Shown here piece by piece: positions 40,883 through 50,083 of a stretch of DNA of 64,000 nt (position 1 is its first letter; the number at the start of each line of letters is the position of its first letter). The DNA lies in contig NZ_PVZC01000004.1 in NCBI RefSeq assembly GCF_003002095.1, positions 558,001 through 622,000 on the forward strand. The letters run 5' to 3'. The notes below the pieces were generated by a model. That model saw nothing but the letters and a program-made list of their open reading frames with translations. It had not been told where the DNA came from and did no database searches. The position numbers and the translations under genes were made by a program. Source of the DNA: Allonocardiopsis opalescens (GTDB lineage: Bacteria > Actinomycetota > Actinomycetes > Streptosporangiales > Streptosporangiaceae).

Positions 40883-41206
40883 ATGGAACGCGCACCGGCC
40901 CATCCGGACGTCTCGGAGTTCGACCTCCAGCGGGTGCTCGACGCCCTGGTCGACCCGGTGCGCCGGAGCATCGTCATCCAGCTCGACGCCGCCGGGGAGG
41001 ACATCGCCTGCGGCTCGTTCGACCTCTCCGTCAGCAAGTCGACGGCCACCCACCACTTCAGAGTGCTGCGCGAGGCGGGCCTGATCCGGCAGCACTACGC
41101 CGGCACCTCGCGGATGAACACCCTGCGCCGCGCCGAGATGGACCGGGCCTTCCCGGGGCTGCTCGACGCCCTCGTCCGAGCCGCGCGGCGGCCCGCGAGG
41201 CGCTGA
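40883..41206 (+). CDS. ArsR-type (HTH_20) transcriptional regulator
   Basis: 107 residues with a single winged helix: DLQRVLDALVDPVRRSIVIQLDAAG, then SVSKSTATHHFRVLREAGLIRQHYAGTSRMNTL. The KSTATHHFRVL recognition helix is typical of the ArsR-like group that controls oxidoreductases and lacks metal-site cysteines. ATG 40883 is directly after the operator; the longer frame upstream is antisense of the oxidoreductase. Confidence 0.9.
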   Translation: MERAPAHPDVSEFDLQRVLDALVDPVRRSIVIQLDAAGEDIACGSFDLSVSKSTATHHFRVLREAGLIRQHYAGTSRMNTLRRAEMDRAFPGLLDALVRAARRPARR

Positions 41207-41224
41207 CCCGCCCCCGGCGCGCGG

Positions 41225-42604
41225 TCAGCGCTCGGCGGACGGCTGCTCCGCTGCCGGGACCGGGATCCAGTTGCCGTGGAAGCCCGCGGGAACCCGCACC
41301 GGCACGTGCACCTCGGCGAGCGGCGGCGCGGCGAGGTCGGCGGCGTCCAGGATCGCCAGGTAACTCGTGCCGGCGCCGCGGTCGTGGGCGAAGGTCATCA
41401 GGTAGCCCTCGTTCTCACCGGTCCCCGCCCGGGGCGCGAAGACGGCCTCGCCGCAGGTGTGGCCCGCGGGCAGCCGGTGCTCGGCCCGTACGCCGCCGCC
41501 GGCGAGGTCGTAGGCGTAGATCCGCGAGCGCTCGGGCTCGGCGTCCAGGCTGAAGCTCGTCGTGTAGCCGTAGCGGTGGGGGAGCCCGAGCACGGAGTCG
41601 GCCACCCGGGGGAACTCGCTGGGCGCGTCGTCGAGCGGCTCCTCGGCGACCGCCCCCGACCTGAGGTCCAGCGTCCAGCGGTACACGACCGGGAGCCCGC
41701 CCGCCAGGTCGTCGGCGCCGCCGCGCCACAGCGTGGGGACGCGGGTGCCGATGACGGTGATCGTGTCGCCCGCGGCGTCCTCGAAGGCGTTCATGGTGTG
41801 CCACACGTAGCAGGGGGCGACGTCGAACCAGCGCACGGGCGCGTCCTCGCCGGCCGTCCGCGCCAGCACGCCGAACCGGGCGCGGTGCGCGTCGTCCCAG
41901 CGCCACGGCGGCCCGCCCGCCGCGGCCTGGGCGGCGTCGAACACGACCGGCAGGTCCATGAAGACGACGTGCCCGCGGGTGATGGCGAAGTCGTGCATCA
42001 TCGTCGCCCGCGGCACGTCCACGACCCGGGTCTGCACCAGCTCGCCGGCGGCCGAGGCGCGGTGGAAGCTCAGGTACGGCGGGCGCAGGCGGTAGCCGAA
42101 GAACAGCAGTTCTCCGGTGATCGGGCAGGTCTTCGGGTGCGCGGTCATCGGCGTGCGCAGGGCTCCGTCGAAGGTGTACGCCCCGATCGTGGCGAGGTCG
42201 GGCGTCAGCTCGTAGGGGAAGCCGCCCTCCTCCAGGGCGAACAGCCGCCCCGCGTGCGCGATCAGGTGGGTGTTGGCGGTGGTGACGCGGTAGTCGATCC
42301 GGCCCGTCTCCTGGTCGAAGGCGAGCGCGAAGCGCGACTCGCCGGGGTGCTCGTACAGCGGCGTGCGCACGTACCGGTTGCGGTACCAGCGCGCCCTGCC
42401 GCCGTCGAGCGCGATGGTGTGGATCATGCCGTCGCCCGCGAAGGAGTGCGGCGACCAGCCGGTGCGGGGGTTGGGCCCGTTGCGGAAGAACTGCCCGCTG
42501 AGCTCGGCCGGGATCTCGCCGACGACCCTGGACGGCTCCAGGGTCACCTCTTCGGAGACCGGCGCGTTGTTGCCCGCCAGGTGCAGCGGCACGGTTTCGG
42601 ACAT
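41225..42604 (-). CDS. Carotenoid cleavage oxygenase family protein
   Basis: 459 residues forming the seven-bladed propeller family. Four Fe(II)-binding His can be seen: MTAHPKTCPITGE, ATMMHDFAIT, YVWHTMNAFED and the terminal FHGNWIP. FFRNGPNPRTGWSPHSFAGDGMIH is the conserved opening. Members cleave carotenoids or lignin stilbenes with O2 in the cytosol. ATG 42604 is used since SETVPLHLAGN begins the typical N-terminal arm. No carotenoid genes are near, so the substrate is open. Confidence 0.92.
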   Translation of the reverse strand: MSETVPLHLAGNNAPVSEEVTLEPSRVVGEIPAELSGQFFRNGPNPRTGWSPHSFAGDGMIHTIALDGGRARWYRNRYVRTPLYEHPGESRFALAFDQETGRIDYRVTTANTHLIAHAGRLFALEEGGFPYELTPDLATIGAYTFDGALRTPMTAHPKTCPITGELLFFGYRLRPPYLSFHRASAAGELVQTRVVDVPRATMMHDFAITRGHVVFMDLPVVFDAAQAAAGGPPWRWDDAHRARFGVLARTAGEDAPVRWFDVAPCYVWHTMNAFEDAAGDTITVIGTRVPTLWRGGADDLAGGLPVVYRWTLDLRSGAVAEEPLDDAPSEFPRVADSVLGLPHRYGYTTSFSLDAEPERSRIYAYDLAGGGVRAEHRLPAGHTCGEAVFAPRAGTGENEGYLMTFAHDRGAGTSYLAILDAADLAAPPLAEVHVPVRVPAGFHGNWIPVPAAEQPSAER

Positions 42605-42859
42605 GGTGGATCTCCTGTCGGAGAGTGATGGAGACGCCGACAACTGTGCACGAGGGAATTCGCGGACAACAGTCTTGTTCTTCCCGACCGCCTCAGCCGC
42701 CCAGTAGAAACCCAGGTGGGAGCGGTGCGGAAAAGTCCGGACCGGGCCGCTGCCGGATCGGATCCGGCACCCGTGGCCGGCGGCCCGTCGTCACCGTCGG
42801 TGTTCGCGACGGCCGCTGCGAGGACGGCGGGAGCCCGCGGTGGACGCCGGGCCGCCCGG

Positions 42860-43699
42860 TCAGTCCAGGCCGCGTAGGAAGGCGAGCAGCAGCGCGGTGA
42901 GTTCGGCGGGGGAGTCCTCGGGGGCCAGGTGGCCGGCGTCCGGGAGGGTGCGCAGCCGCGCGCCGGGGATGCGGGCCGCCAGCTCGCGGCCGCGGTCGAC
43001 CGGGATCCAGCTGTCGGCCTCGCCCCAGCAGACCAGGACGGGCGGCTCGATCCCGCCGTAGCGGCCGCTCATCGCGTCGGTGTAGCGCTGGTCGCCCAGG
43101 CGGGCGCCGACCTGGCGGTAGAAGGCGTCCTGGCCGTCGGCGCCGAGCCACGGCCGCACCAGGGCGTCGAGGACGGACGGGTGGAGTCCGGGGCCGCTGG
43201 CGGACTCGACATAGGCGCGGAGCAGGGCGGAGTGCAGCGCGGCGGGCAGTCGCCGGAAGACCTCGGCGTGCTCGCCGACCAGCTGGAAGAAGGGGCTGCC
43301 CCAGGGGGAGAGGGCGACGGCGTCGACCAGCGCCAGCCTGCGGTAGGGCACGCCGTGCAGCAGGTGGGCGCCGAGCGCCACCGCGCCGCCGGAGTCGTGC
43401 GCGACCACCAGCGGGCGCTCCAGGCCCCAGTGGTCGAGGAGGGCGGCGAAGACGCCGCCGAGCGCGGCCAGCGAGAGGTCCTGGCCCGCGGACTTCTCCG
43501 ACGCGCCGTATCCCGGCATGTCCCACACGTACACCCGGTGGTGGCGGGCCAGCGCGCGGGCGGTGCCGCGCCAGATGTAGGAGGAGAAGGGCGTGCCGTG
43601 CAGCAGCACCACCGGCTCGCCGTCCGGATCGCCGAAGCGGTCCCAGTGGACCTCGCCCGAGCCGCTGGGGTACCGGGCGGTCAGCCGCCATTCGCGCAT
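42860..43699 (-). CDS. Alpha/beta hydrolase (haloalkane dehalogenase/epoxide hydrolase-like)
   Basis: 279 residues. Oxyanion motif LLHGTPFSSYIWRG, nucleophile elbow VVAHDSGGAVAL with Asp rather than Ser, acid in CWGEADSWIPVDRG and His in LPDAGHLAPEDSP. An Asp nucleophile points to dehalogenase or epoxide-hydrolase chemistry through an ester intermediate. The 255 bases between it and the carotenoid oxygenase hold no gene. Confidence 0.87.
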   Translation of the reverse strand: MREWRLTARYPSGSGEVHWDRFGDPDGEPVVLLHGTPFSSYIWRGTARALARHHRVYVWDMPGYGASEKSAGQDLSLAALGGVFAALLDHWGLERPLVVAHDSGGAVALGAHLLHGVPYRRLALVDAVALSPWGSPFFQLVGEHAEVFRRLPAALHSALLRAYVESASGPGLHPSVLDALVRPWLGADGQDAFYRQVGARLGDQRYTDAMSGRYGGIEPPVLVCWGEADSWIPVDRGRELAARIPGARLRTLPDAGHLAPEDSPAELTALLLAFLRGLD

Positions 43700-43783
43700 G
43701 TCCCCGTGCCTCCTGCTCCCGTCGGGCTCCGGCCGTCCGGCCGGGCCGGTGCGCTCCGCGGGGCCGGCGGGCGCCGCCCCGGC

Positions 43784-44335
43784 TCAGGGCTCGGTGGTGG
43801 GCGCCTCCTCCCGCGCCGCGCGGTCGCGGCGCTCGGCCGCTCCGACGGGGCAGGACGCGTTCGCCGTGCAGGCGGCGCGGTCGCACAGCCGGCACAGGTA
43901 CTGGGCGTCGCCGACCTGCTCGTAGAGGCGCGCGAGCAGCTTCGCCAGCAGCCCGGCCAGCGCCTGGCGGTCGTCGTCGTCCAGGGCGGCGACGGCCTCG
44001 GCCAGCGGGCCGCCGCGCGCCGCGAGCAGCCGCCGGGCGGCCCGGCGGCCCGCCCGGGTGGGGTGGACCGTGACCCACCGCCCGGTGGTGGGGCGCCGCT
44101 CGACCAGGTCGTCGGCGACCAGCGCGTCGACCATCCGGGCCGCGGCGGACTGGGTGAGCCCCACCCTGCGCCCCAGCTCCGTGACGCTCACCCCGGGGTC
44201 GGCGGCCAGGGTGACCAGCGCCGCGGCGGCGCTGGTGCTCACCCCCGCCGTACGGGTGGCGTCGCTCAGCGCCAGGTCCGTCAGCGCCAGCGCGGCCGCC
44301 CCCAGCAGGTTCGCCGTCCGAGCCGAATCAGCCAC
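43784..44335 (-). CDS. MarR family regulator with C-terminal cysteine cluster
   Basis: 183 residues. Winged helix with VSVTELGRRVGLTQSAAARMVDALVADDLVERRPTTGRWVTVHPT. The C-terminal part has CRLCDRAACTANASCPV, four Cys that could bind zinc or an iron-sulphur centre or form disulphides. GTG 44335 lies about 6 bases from a TAGCCT -10 box (44346-44341), so the mRNA may be leaderless. The alpha/beta hydrolase follows on the same strand and may be its target. Confidence 0.88.
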   Translation of the reverse strand: MADSARTANLLGAAALALTDLALSDATRTAGVSTSAAAALVTLAADPGVSVTELGRRVGLTQSAAARMVDALVADDLVERRPTTGRWVTVHPTRAGRRAARRLLAARGGPLAEAVAALDDDDRQALAGLLAKLLARLYEQVGDAQYLCRLCDRAACTANASCPVGAAERRDRAAREEAPTTEP

Positions 44336-44438
44336 ACTTCAGGCTAACATGCATGACTCATGAATTCCAATTGGGATCTGAGCTGCTGCGGAGCCTTGAT
44401 CGTGACGGATATCGGGGACTTGCCCGCTGCCGGCCCGG

Positions 44439-45644
44439 TCACCGGTCCCAGGTGACCGGGAGGCTCTTCACCCCGTAGACGTCCGCGGTCTCCGAGCGCA
44501 GGTCGACCTCGTCGGCCGGCACGGCCAGGCGCAGGGTGGGGAAGCGGTCGAACAGCGCGGGGAAGGCGACCCGCATCTCGACGCGCGCCAGCTGCGCGCC
44601 CAGGCACAGGTGGACGCCGTGGCCGAAGGCCAGGTGTCCGCCGGCCTGCCGCCGCAGGTCGAGCGCGTGGGGGTCGGCGAAGCGCTCGGGGTCGCGGTTG
44701 GCGGTGTTGTAGGACAGGATGACCGTCGTACCGGCCTCGATGGTCTGGCCGCCCAGCTCGACGTCCTCCAGCGCCGTCCGCATGGACGTCTTGACGACGC
44801 TCAGGTAGCGCAGCAGCTCTTCCACGGCCCCGTCGATCAGCGCGGGCTCGGCGCGCAGTGCGGCCAGCTGCTCCGGATTGCGCAGCAGGGCGAAGGTGCC
44901 CAGCGCCAGCATGTTCGCGGTGGTGTCGAAGCCGGCCGACAGCAGGATGAGGCTCATCCCCTTCAGCTCCTCGTCGGTCAGATCGGTGCCGGTCAGCTCG
45001 CTGAGCACGTCATCGGTGGGCTTCGCGCGCTTGGCCGCCACCAGCCCGGCGAGGTACTCCTGGGTCGCGGTGTAGGCGGCGTACAGCTCCTCGTCGCCCG
45101 CCTCCCCGCTGAGGAAGGTCTCGATCTGCTGCTGGAACAGGTCCCGGTCCTCGTAGGGCACGCCCAGCAGCTCGCAGATGACGATGGCGGGGATGGGCTT
45201 GGCGAAGCCGGCCGCCAGATCCGCCGGCGGCCCGGCCTGCTCCATGGCGTCCAGCCGGTCGGCGGTGATCTGCTCCACCCGCTCGGTGAGCTGTCGCATC
45301 CGCCGCGCGGTGAACCGGCCGGCCAGCGGCTTCCGGTAGCGGCTGTGCAGCGGCTCGTCCATCAGGAGGAACTCCCCGGGCGGCGCCGCCGGGATCTCCA
45401 TACCGGTGATGTCGAGGGTCGGGTGCTGCATGAGCTCCTTGCGGGAGCTGAACCGCTGGTCGGCCAGGACCGATCTGATCAGCTCGTGCCCGGTGACCAG
45501 CCAGCCCGGCCGGCCGCCGGGGAACGGATAGCGGCTGATGGGGCCGTGCCGCCGGGCGTCGAGCAGCTCCGCCGGCGGGTCGAAGGGGCAGCCGGACCGG
45601 CGGGACGTCGGCATCGTCGTCACGGTGTGGAGGGGGTCACCCAT
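44439..45644 (-). CDS. Cytochrome P450
   Basis: 401 residues, normal bacterial class I P450. I-helix LLSAGFDTTANMLAL with the oxygen-activating Thr pair, K-helix EELLRYL (ExxR), and heme loop HLAFGHGVHLCLGAQLAR with the thiolate Cys. Cytosolic monooxygenase needing a ferredoxin partner, none of which is adjacent. ATG 45644; upstream lies an operator-like inverted repeat (45767-45810). No ferredoxin or biosynthetic cluster is visible here, so the substrate is unknown. Confidence 0.94.
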   Translation of the reverse strand: MGDPLHTVTTMPTSRRSGCPFDPPAELLDARRHGPISRYPFPGGRPGWLVTGHELIRSVLADQRFSSRKELMQHPTLDITGMEIPAAPPGEFLLMDEPLHSRYRKPLAGRFTARRMRQLTERVEQITADRLDAMEQAGPPADLAAGFAKPIPAIVICELLGVPYEDRDLFQQQIETFLSGEAGDEELYAAYTATQEYLAGLVAAKRAKPTDDVLSELTGTDLTDEELKGMSLILLSAGFDTTANMLALGTFALLRNPEQLAALRAEPALIDGAVEELLRYLSVVKTSMRTALEDVELGGQTIEAGTTVILSYNTANRDPERFADPHALDLRRQAGGHLAFGHGVHLCLGAQLARVEMRVAFPALFDRFPTLRLAVPADEVDLRSETADVYGVKSLPVTWDR

Positions 45645-45766
45645 GGCCGTTCCTCATTTCCTGGCGGCGGGCTCGCGGGAGCCGCGCCGCCATCGATCGC
45701 AGTGACGCGGGCGGCGGCGCTCCGACCAGAGGCGCCCGCCTGTGCATGACGCCACTGTGGCACAGT

Positions 45767-45810
45767 TATGGCACCACAGCAATCAAGTGTCATCCGTGAG
45801 TGGTGCCATA
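45767..45810. promoter_or_regulatory. Operator-like inverted repeat upstream of the P450 gene
   Basis: TATGGCACCAC (45767-45777) and GTGGTGCCATA (45800-45810) are perfect 11-bp inverted copies 22 bases apart, with a related CTGTGGCAC at 45755-45763. No regulator gene is adjacent. It probably controls the P450 gene 123 bases away. Confidence 0.5.
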
Positions 45811-45834
45811 CTGACGTCAGGCGACGGTTTCGGC

Positions 45835-46338
45835 TCAGCCTGGCCCGGCGGGCGGGCCCGTGTGCAGCGGGCTCGCCAGCTCGACCCGGGCGGGGGCGAA
45901 ACCATGCCGCTGGTAGAAGCCGATGGCCGCGGTGTTGGCGGCGAAGGCCGACACGCGCGCCTCATTGGCGCCCCTGGCGCGCGCCCACGCCAGGAAGCGG
46001 CGCACCAGCGCGGACCCGAAGCCGGTGCCGCGGTGGGCGGGTGCGACGCGCATGCTCTCCAGCTCCGCGACCCTGGCGCCCGGGCGCAGCGGATCGGCGC
46101 CGCGCAGCCGGCCGACCAGGTAGCCGACCGGCTCCGGGGCGCGGGCGAGCAGCACGAGGCCGTCGTCGGCCTCCAGCAGCGGCGCGTAGTACGCGTGGCC
46201 GTGCCGCAGCGGCCAGCCGGGGTCGGCGAAGGGGTCGCGCTGGGCGCCGTCCTCGGCGAACAGCCCGGCCACCTGGGCGACGAGCGCGTCGAGCTCGCCC
46301 GGTCCTGCGGCGGTGACGCGCAGCGCGGGGACGGCCAT
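45835..46338 (-). CDS. GNAT family N-acetyltransferase
   Basis: 167 residues. Acetyl-CoA loop VAELESMRVAPAHRGTGFGSALVRRFLAWAR (the R/Q-x-x-G-x-G/A motif) and C-terminal NTAAIGFYQRHGFAPARVEL. Typical of GNATs that acetylate small amines or protein termini. ATG 46338 chosen within a long open frame because the first strand ALRVTAAGPGELDAL follows. Substrate unknown. Confidence 0.9.
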   Translation of the reverse strand: MAVPALRVTAAGPGELDALVAQVAGLFAEDGAQRDPFADPGWPLRHGHAYYAPLLEADDGLVLLARAPEPVGYLVGRLRGADPLRPGARVAELESMRVAPAHRGTGFGSALVRRFLAWARARGANEARVSAFAANTAAIGFYQRHGFAPARVELASPLHTGPPAGPG

Positions 46339-46421
46339 GCCCACCGACCCTAGCCGCTGCGACCTGCCCGGATAAATGCTTCGGCCGCACCCGGCGGGGC
46401 CGTCCGCCGGGACCGGTCCGC

Positions 46422-47300
46422 TCAGCGGGCCAGCAGCTCGCGCAGGGCCGCGGCGATGGCGGCCGGCGCCTCCTCGGCCATGAAGTGGCCGTGGTCGACC
46501 GTGCCGTGGCGCAGGTCCGAGGCCCACGCGCCCCACAGCGCTGCGGCGTCGAAGCCCAGGGCGGCGCCCCAGTCCTGCTGGAGGACGGTGACGGGCATGG
46601 CCAGCCGCCTGCCCGCGGCGCGGTCGGCGCGGTCGTGCTCGGCGTCGGCGCCGGCCGAGGCGCGGTAGTCGGCGACGATCGACGGCACGGCCGCGCGGCA
46701 GGCGTCCAGGTAAGCGGCGCGCACCTCCGCCGGGATCGCGGCCGGGTCCTTGGCCCAGATGTCGAGGAAGTGGCCGAAGAAGGCGTCCGGGGCGGCCGCG
46801 ACCAGCCGCTCGGGCAGGCCGGGCGGCTGGGCCATCAGGTAGAGGTGGAAGCCGACGGCGCCGCCGATACCGCGCATCGCCTCCCACATGTCCAGGGTGG
46901 GCAGCACGTCCAGGCAGGCCAGGTGGGTGATGGCGCCGGGGTGGTCGAGCCCGGCGCGGAAGGCGACCAGCGCGCCCCGGTCGTGCCCGGCCAGCGCGAA
47001 GCGCTCGTGCCCGAGCGCGCGGGCCAGTGCGACGGTGTCGGCGGCCATGGTGCGCTTGGAGTAGACGGTGCCGTCGGTCTCGGCGGGCTTGCCGCTGGCG
47101 CCGTAGCCGCGCAGGTCGGGGCAGATGACGGTGTGGTCGGCGGCCAGGTCGGCGGCGACGTGCCGCCACATCAGGTGCGTCTGCGGGAAGCCGTGCAGCA
47201 GCACGATCGGGCTGCCCGAGCCGCCGACGGCCGCGTTGAGCGACACGCCGTCGGCGACGGGGACGCGCCGGTAGTCGAATCCGGGGATGGAAAGTGCCAT
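46422..47300 (-). CDS. Alpha/beta hydrolase, haloacetate dehalogenase-like
   Basis: 292 residues. IVLLHGFPQTHLMWRHVAADLA, CPDLRGYGASGKP, nucleophile motif FALAGHDRGALVAFR with Asp followed by Arg as in fluoroacetate dehalogenase, LDVLPT carrying the acid Asp, and the C-terminal His in VDHGHFMAEEAP. This arrangement (GHDRG, Asp shortly after, late HGHF) is characteristic of haloacetate dehalogenases, but related esterases share it. ATG 47300 divergent from the SARP gene 115 bp away. Confidence 0.87.
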   Translation of the reverse strand: MALSIPGFDYRRVPVADGVSLNAAVGGSGSPIVLLHGFPQTHLMWRHVAADLAADHTVICPDLRGYGASGKPAETDGTVYSKRTMAADTVALARALGHERFALAGHDRGALVAFRAGLDHPGAITHLACLDVLPTLDMWEAMRGIGGAVGFHLYLMAQPPGLPERLVAAAPDAFFGHFLDIWAKDPAAIPAEVRAAYLDACRAAVPSIVADYRASAGADAEHDRADRAAGRRLAMPVTVLQQDWGAALGFDAAALWGAWASDLRHGTVDHGHFMAEEAPAAIAAALRELLAR

Positions 47301-47415
47301 GGTTCGTGTCCGTTCTTCGTCGGTGGACCGGTGCTTCGAGCGTGCCGGGCGCGGATGAGCATCCGATGAGCGCTCCACCGCGAGCAGGGGCGAAGCGACG
47401 GAAAGGGGGCGCGGG

Positions 47416-49383
47416 ATGGGGGTGGAGTTCGGTGTGCTCGGGCCGGTGGCGGCCTGGGACGCCGCCGGGGAGCCGATCGCGCTCAAGGGGCCGCGGCACC
47501 GCGCGGTGCTGGCGCGGCTGATCGTGGCCCGCCGCCGCGTCGTCCCCGTCGACCTGCTGGTGGACGACCTGTGGGCCGAGCCGCCCGCGGGCGCGGTGGC
47601 GGCGGTGCGCACCTTCGTGGCCGCGCTGCGCCGCGCCCTGGAACCCCAGCGCGCGCCGCGCGCCTCGGCGCGGCTGCTGACCACCGAGGGCCCCGGCTAC
47701 GCGCTGCGCGCGGAGCCGGACGCGGTGGACGCCTGGCGCTTCGAGCGGGCGGTGGCGGCCGCGGCGAGCCTGCCCGCCGGCGACGCGCTCGCGCGGCTGG
47801 ACCGGGCGCTGGACTGGTGGCGCGGCCCCGCCTACGCGGAGTTCGCCGATGCGCCCTGGGCGGTCGCGGAGCGCTCCCGGCTGGCCGAGCTGCGGCTGCG
47901 CGGCGTCGAGCGGCGCGCCGAGGCCCGGCTGGCCCTCGGGCTGGCGGCCGAGGCGGTGCCGGATCTGGACGCGCACGTCGCCGAGCACCCGTGGCGCGAG
48001 GACGCCTGGCGGCTGCTGGCGCTCGCGCTGTACCGGACCGGGCGGCAGGGCGACGCGCTCGCCGTGCTGCGCCGGGCCAGGACCCTGCTGGTCGAGCAGC
48101 TGGGCGTGGACCCGGGCCCCGCGCTGCGGCGGACCGAGGACGACATCCTGCACCAGGCCGCGCACCTGGACGACCCGTCCGGCCCGGGCGGGGCGGCGGC
48201 GCGGGTGTGGGCGCGGGCGGCCGCCGCCTACGACCGCACGGTGGCGTCCGGCGCGCGGGCCCGGCTGGAGTCGACCGTCGGCCTGCTGCGCAGCCTCGCC
48301 GTGACGGGGGGCGGCGGGCTGGAGGCGGCCCGGCGGCACCGGTCGGCGGCCATCGCGGCCGCCGAGGAACTGGGCGACGCGGAGCTGACCGCCCGGGTGA
48401 TCGGGGCCTACGACGTCCCGGCGATCTGGACCCGCTCCGACGACCCCGAGCACGCGGCGGGCGTGGTCGCCGCGGCCGAGCGGGCGCTGGCCGCCCTCCC
48501 GCCCGGCGGCCACGACGCGGAGCGGGCGCGGCTGCTGGCCACCATCGCGCTGGAGTCGCGCGGCACTCGGGCGGCGCGCGGACCGGAGGCGGCCGAGCAG
48601 GCCGAGCGGATCGCCCGCCGCCTGGACGACCCCGCGCTGCTGGCCTTCGCGCTCAACGGCCGGTTCATGCAGAGCTGCCACCGGGCGGGCCTGGCCCCGC
48701 GGCGGGACGCGATCGGCGCCGAACTGGTGGCGCTGTCCGCGCGGCACGGCCTGGTCACCGCCGAGGTGCTGGGCCACCTGGTCCGCCTCCAGGCACGCGG
48801 CGCGCTCGCGGACTTCGACGGCGCCGACGCCCACGCGGCCGCCGCCGACCGCCTCGCCGAACGGCACGAACTGCCGCTGGTGGCCGTCTTCACCGGCTGG
48901 TACCGCGCACTGCGCCTGGCCGAGGCCGACCGGGCGGCCGAGCCCGAGGCCGCCTACCGGGACGCCATCGCCCTCCTGGACGGCGCCGGCATGCCGGGCC
49001 TGGAGCGCGGCCTGCCCGCGCTCGCCCGGCTCTGCCTGCGCCTGCGCCGCGGCCGCGCCCCGTCCGACGGCCCCGCCGACTGGGGCCCCTACGAGCCGTG
49101 GACCCGCCCGCTACTGCTGCTGGCCGCCGACCGCCGCGCCGAGGCGGCCGCCGCGCTGCGCGAACTCCCTGACCCGCCGCACGACCTGCTGCTGGAGGCG
49201 ATGTGGTGCCTGGCCGCCCGCGCCGCCATCGCCGTCGGCGACCGCGAACTGATGGAGCGCGCCCGCAGCGCCCTCGCCCCGGCCGCCGGAGAACTGGCCG
49301 GCGCGGGCAGCGGCCTGGTCTCCCTGGGCCCGGTGGCCGACCACCTCGCCGACCTGGACGCGGCGCTGCGACGGGGTCGGTGA
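47416..49383 (+). CDS. AfsR/SARP family transcriptional regulator (BTAD type)
   Basis: 655 residues. An OmpR-like DNA-binding domain at 1-95 (FGVLGPVAAWDAAGEPIALKG, RRVVPVDLLVDDLW), the BTAD helical domain at 100-250 ending in QLGVDPGPALRRTEDDILHQ, then about 390 residues of helical, TPR-like repeats rich in Ala and Arg. No NB-ARC ATPase motif is seen, so this is a medium-size SARP. SARPs activate secondary-metabolite or stress genes. The divergent haloacetate dehalogenase-like gene is a possible target. Confidence 0.9.
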   Translation: MGVEFGVLGPVAAWDAAGEPIALKGPRHRAVLARLIVARRRVVPVDLLVDDLWAEPPAGAVAAVRTFVAALRRALEPQRAPRASARLLTTEGPGYALRAEPDAVDAWRFERAVAAAASLPAGDALARLDRALDWWRGPAYAEFADAPWAVAERSRLAELRLRGVERRAEARLALGLAAEAVPDLDAHVAEHPWREDAWRLLALALYRTGRQGDALAVLRRARTLLVEQLGVDPGPALRRTEDDILHQAAHLDDPSGPGGAAARVWARAAAAYDRTVASGARARLESTVGLLRSLAVTGGGGLEAARRHRSAAIAAAEELGDAELTARVIGAYDVPAIWTRSDDPEHAAGVVAAAERALAALPPGGHDAERARLLATIALESRGTRAARGPEAAEQAERIARRLDDPALLAFALNGRFMQSCHRAGLAPRRDAIGAELVALSARHGLVTAEVLGHLVRLQARGALADFDGADAHAAAADRLAERHELPLVAVFTGWYRALRLAEADRAAEPEAAYRDAIALLDGAGMPGLERGLPALARLCLRLRRGRAPSDGPADWGPYEPWTRPLLLLAADRRAEAAAALRELPDPPHDLLLEAMWCLAARAAIAVGDRELMERARSALAPAAGELAGAGSGLVSLGPVADHLADLDAALRRGR

Positions 49384-49407
49384 GGCGGGGCCGGTCCTCT
49401 CCGGAGG

Positions 49408-50001
49408 TCAGTGCCAGTCCAGTGTCCGGTCTTCCACCACCACGGCCCTCACCCCGTCGATCTCGACGCCGCGTTCGAGGGCGTCGGCGATGTCGCTGAG
49501 CATCGCGGAGACGCTGGGCCACAGGGGGTCGAACTCTGCCGTTTCGACCTTGTCCCACCGCATGACGCATCCGTTCAGCGGGCCGGAGCGCAGGTCGACG
49601 AAGAGTTCGCCTCCGCCGCCGTCGCCGGCGACCGGTAGCCACACCGGCAGCCAGCCGGCGACCGGTGTGCCCGCGGGTTGGGCGAGCAGCGCGGCGATGT
49701 CGTCCTCGGGCACGCCCTCCATCCACGTCTCCAGCAGGGACTCGCGGGTGTCGACGACGCCATCGATGTCATGCGGCGCGTAGCCGGGCGGTATCAGGCG
49801 GCCGCCGACATGGCCCGTCACCCCGCACGACATCCGCCACCACGCGACCAGATCCGGCGGCAGCGGCCGGTTCAGCAGGGCGGAGACGAAGTCCAGATCC
49901 GCGCGCCGCACGGGCGGTCGCAGGCATGCGGCCGTGCCGGGGGCGTGCACACCCAGCCAGGAGACGACCTGACGCCATGAGGATCCGGCATCGCTAGGCA
50001 C
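49408..50001 (-). CDS. SMI1/KNR4-like family protein
   Basis: 197 residues from GTG 50001. It shows a SUKH/SMI1 pattern: LPPDLVAWWRMSCGVTG, LIPPGYAPHDIDGVV, AGWLPVWLPVAGDGGGGELFVDLRSG and a Trp-rich C-terminus. SUKH proteins are often immunity proteins or housekeeping adaptors. No toxin gene is adjacent. The start is uncertain, as upstream in-frame codons are open and no good ribosome site is seen. Confidence 0.78.
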   Translation of the reverse strand: MPSDAGSSWRQVVSWLGVHAPGTAACLRPPVRRADLDFVSALLNRPLPPDLVAWWRMSCGVTGHVGGRLIPPGYAPHDIDGVVDTRESLLETWMEGVPEDDIAALLAQPAGTPVAGWLPVWLPVAGDGGGGELFVDLRSGPLNGCVMRWDKVETAEFDPLWPSVSAMLSDIADALERGVEIDGVRAVVVEDRTLDWH

Positions 50002-50083
50002 CGAGACATCATGCCATCGGATAACGGCCGCATGGACCCGCCGGGTGCGGTGGGGCCGCGCCCGGCGGGGGGAGGGGGTCAAC

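Noticed and set aside
45835-48867. A 1010-codon minus-strand open frame
   Set aside because: Only the last 167 codons (GNAT) are real; the rest is antisense of the SARP gene and out of frame with the dehalogenase-like gene.
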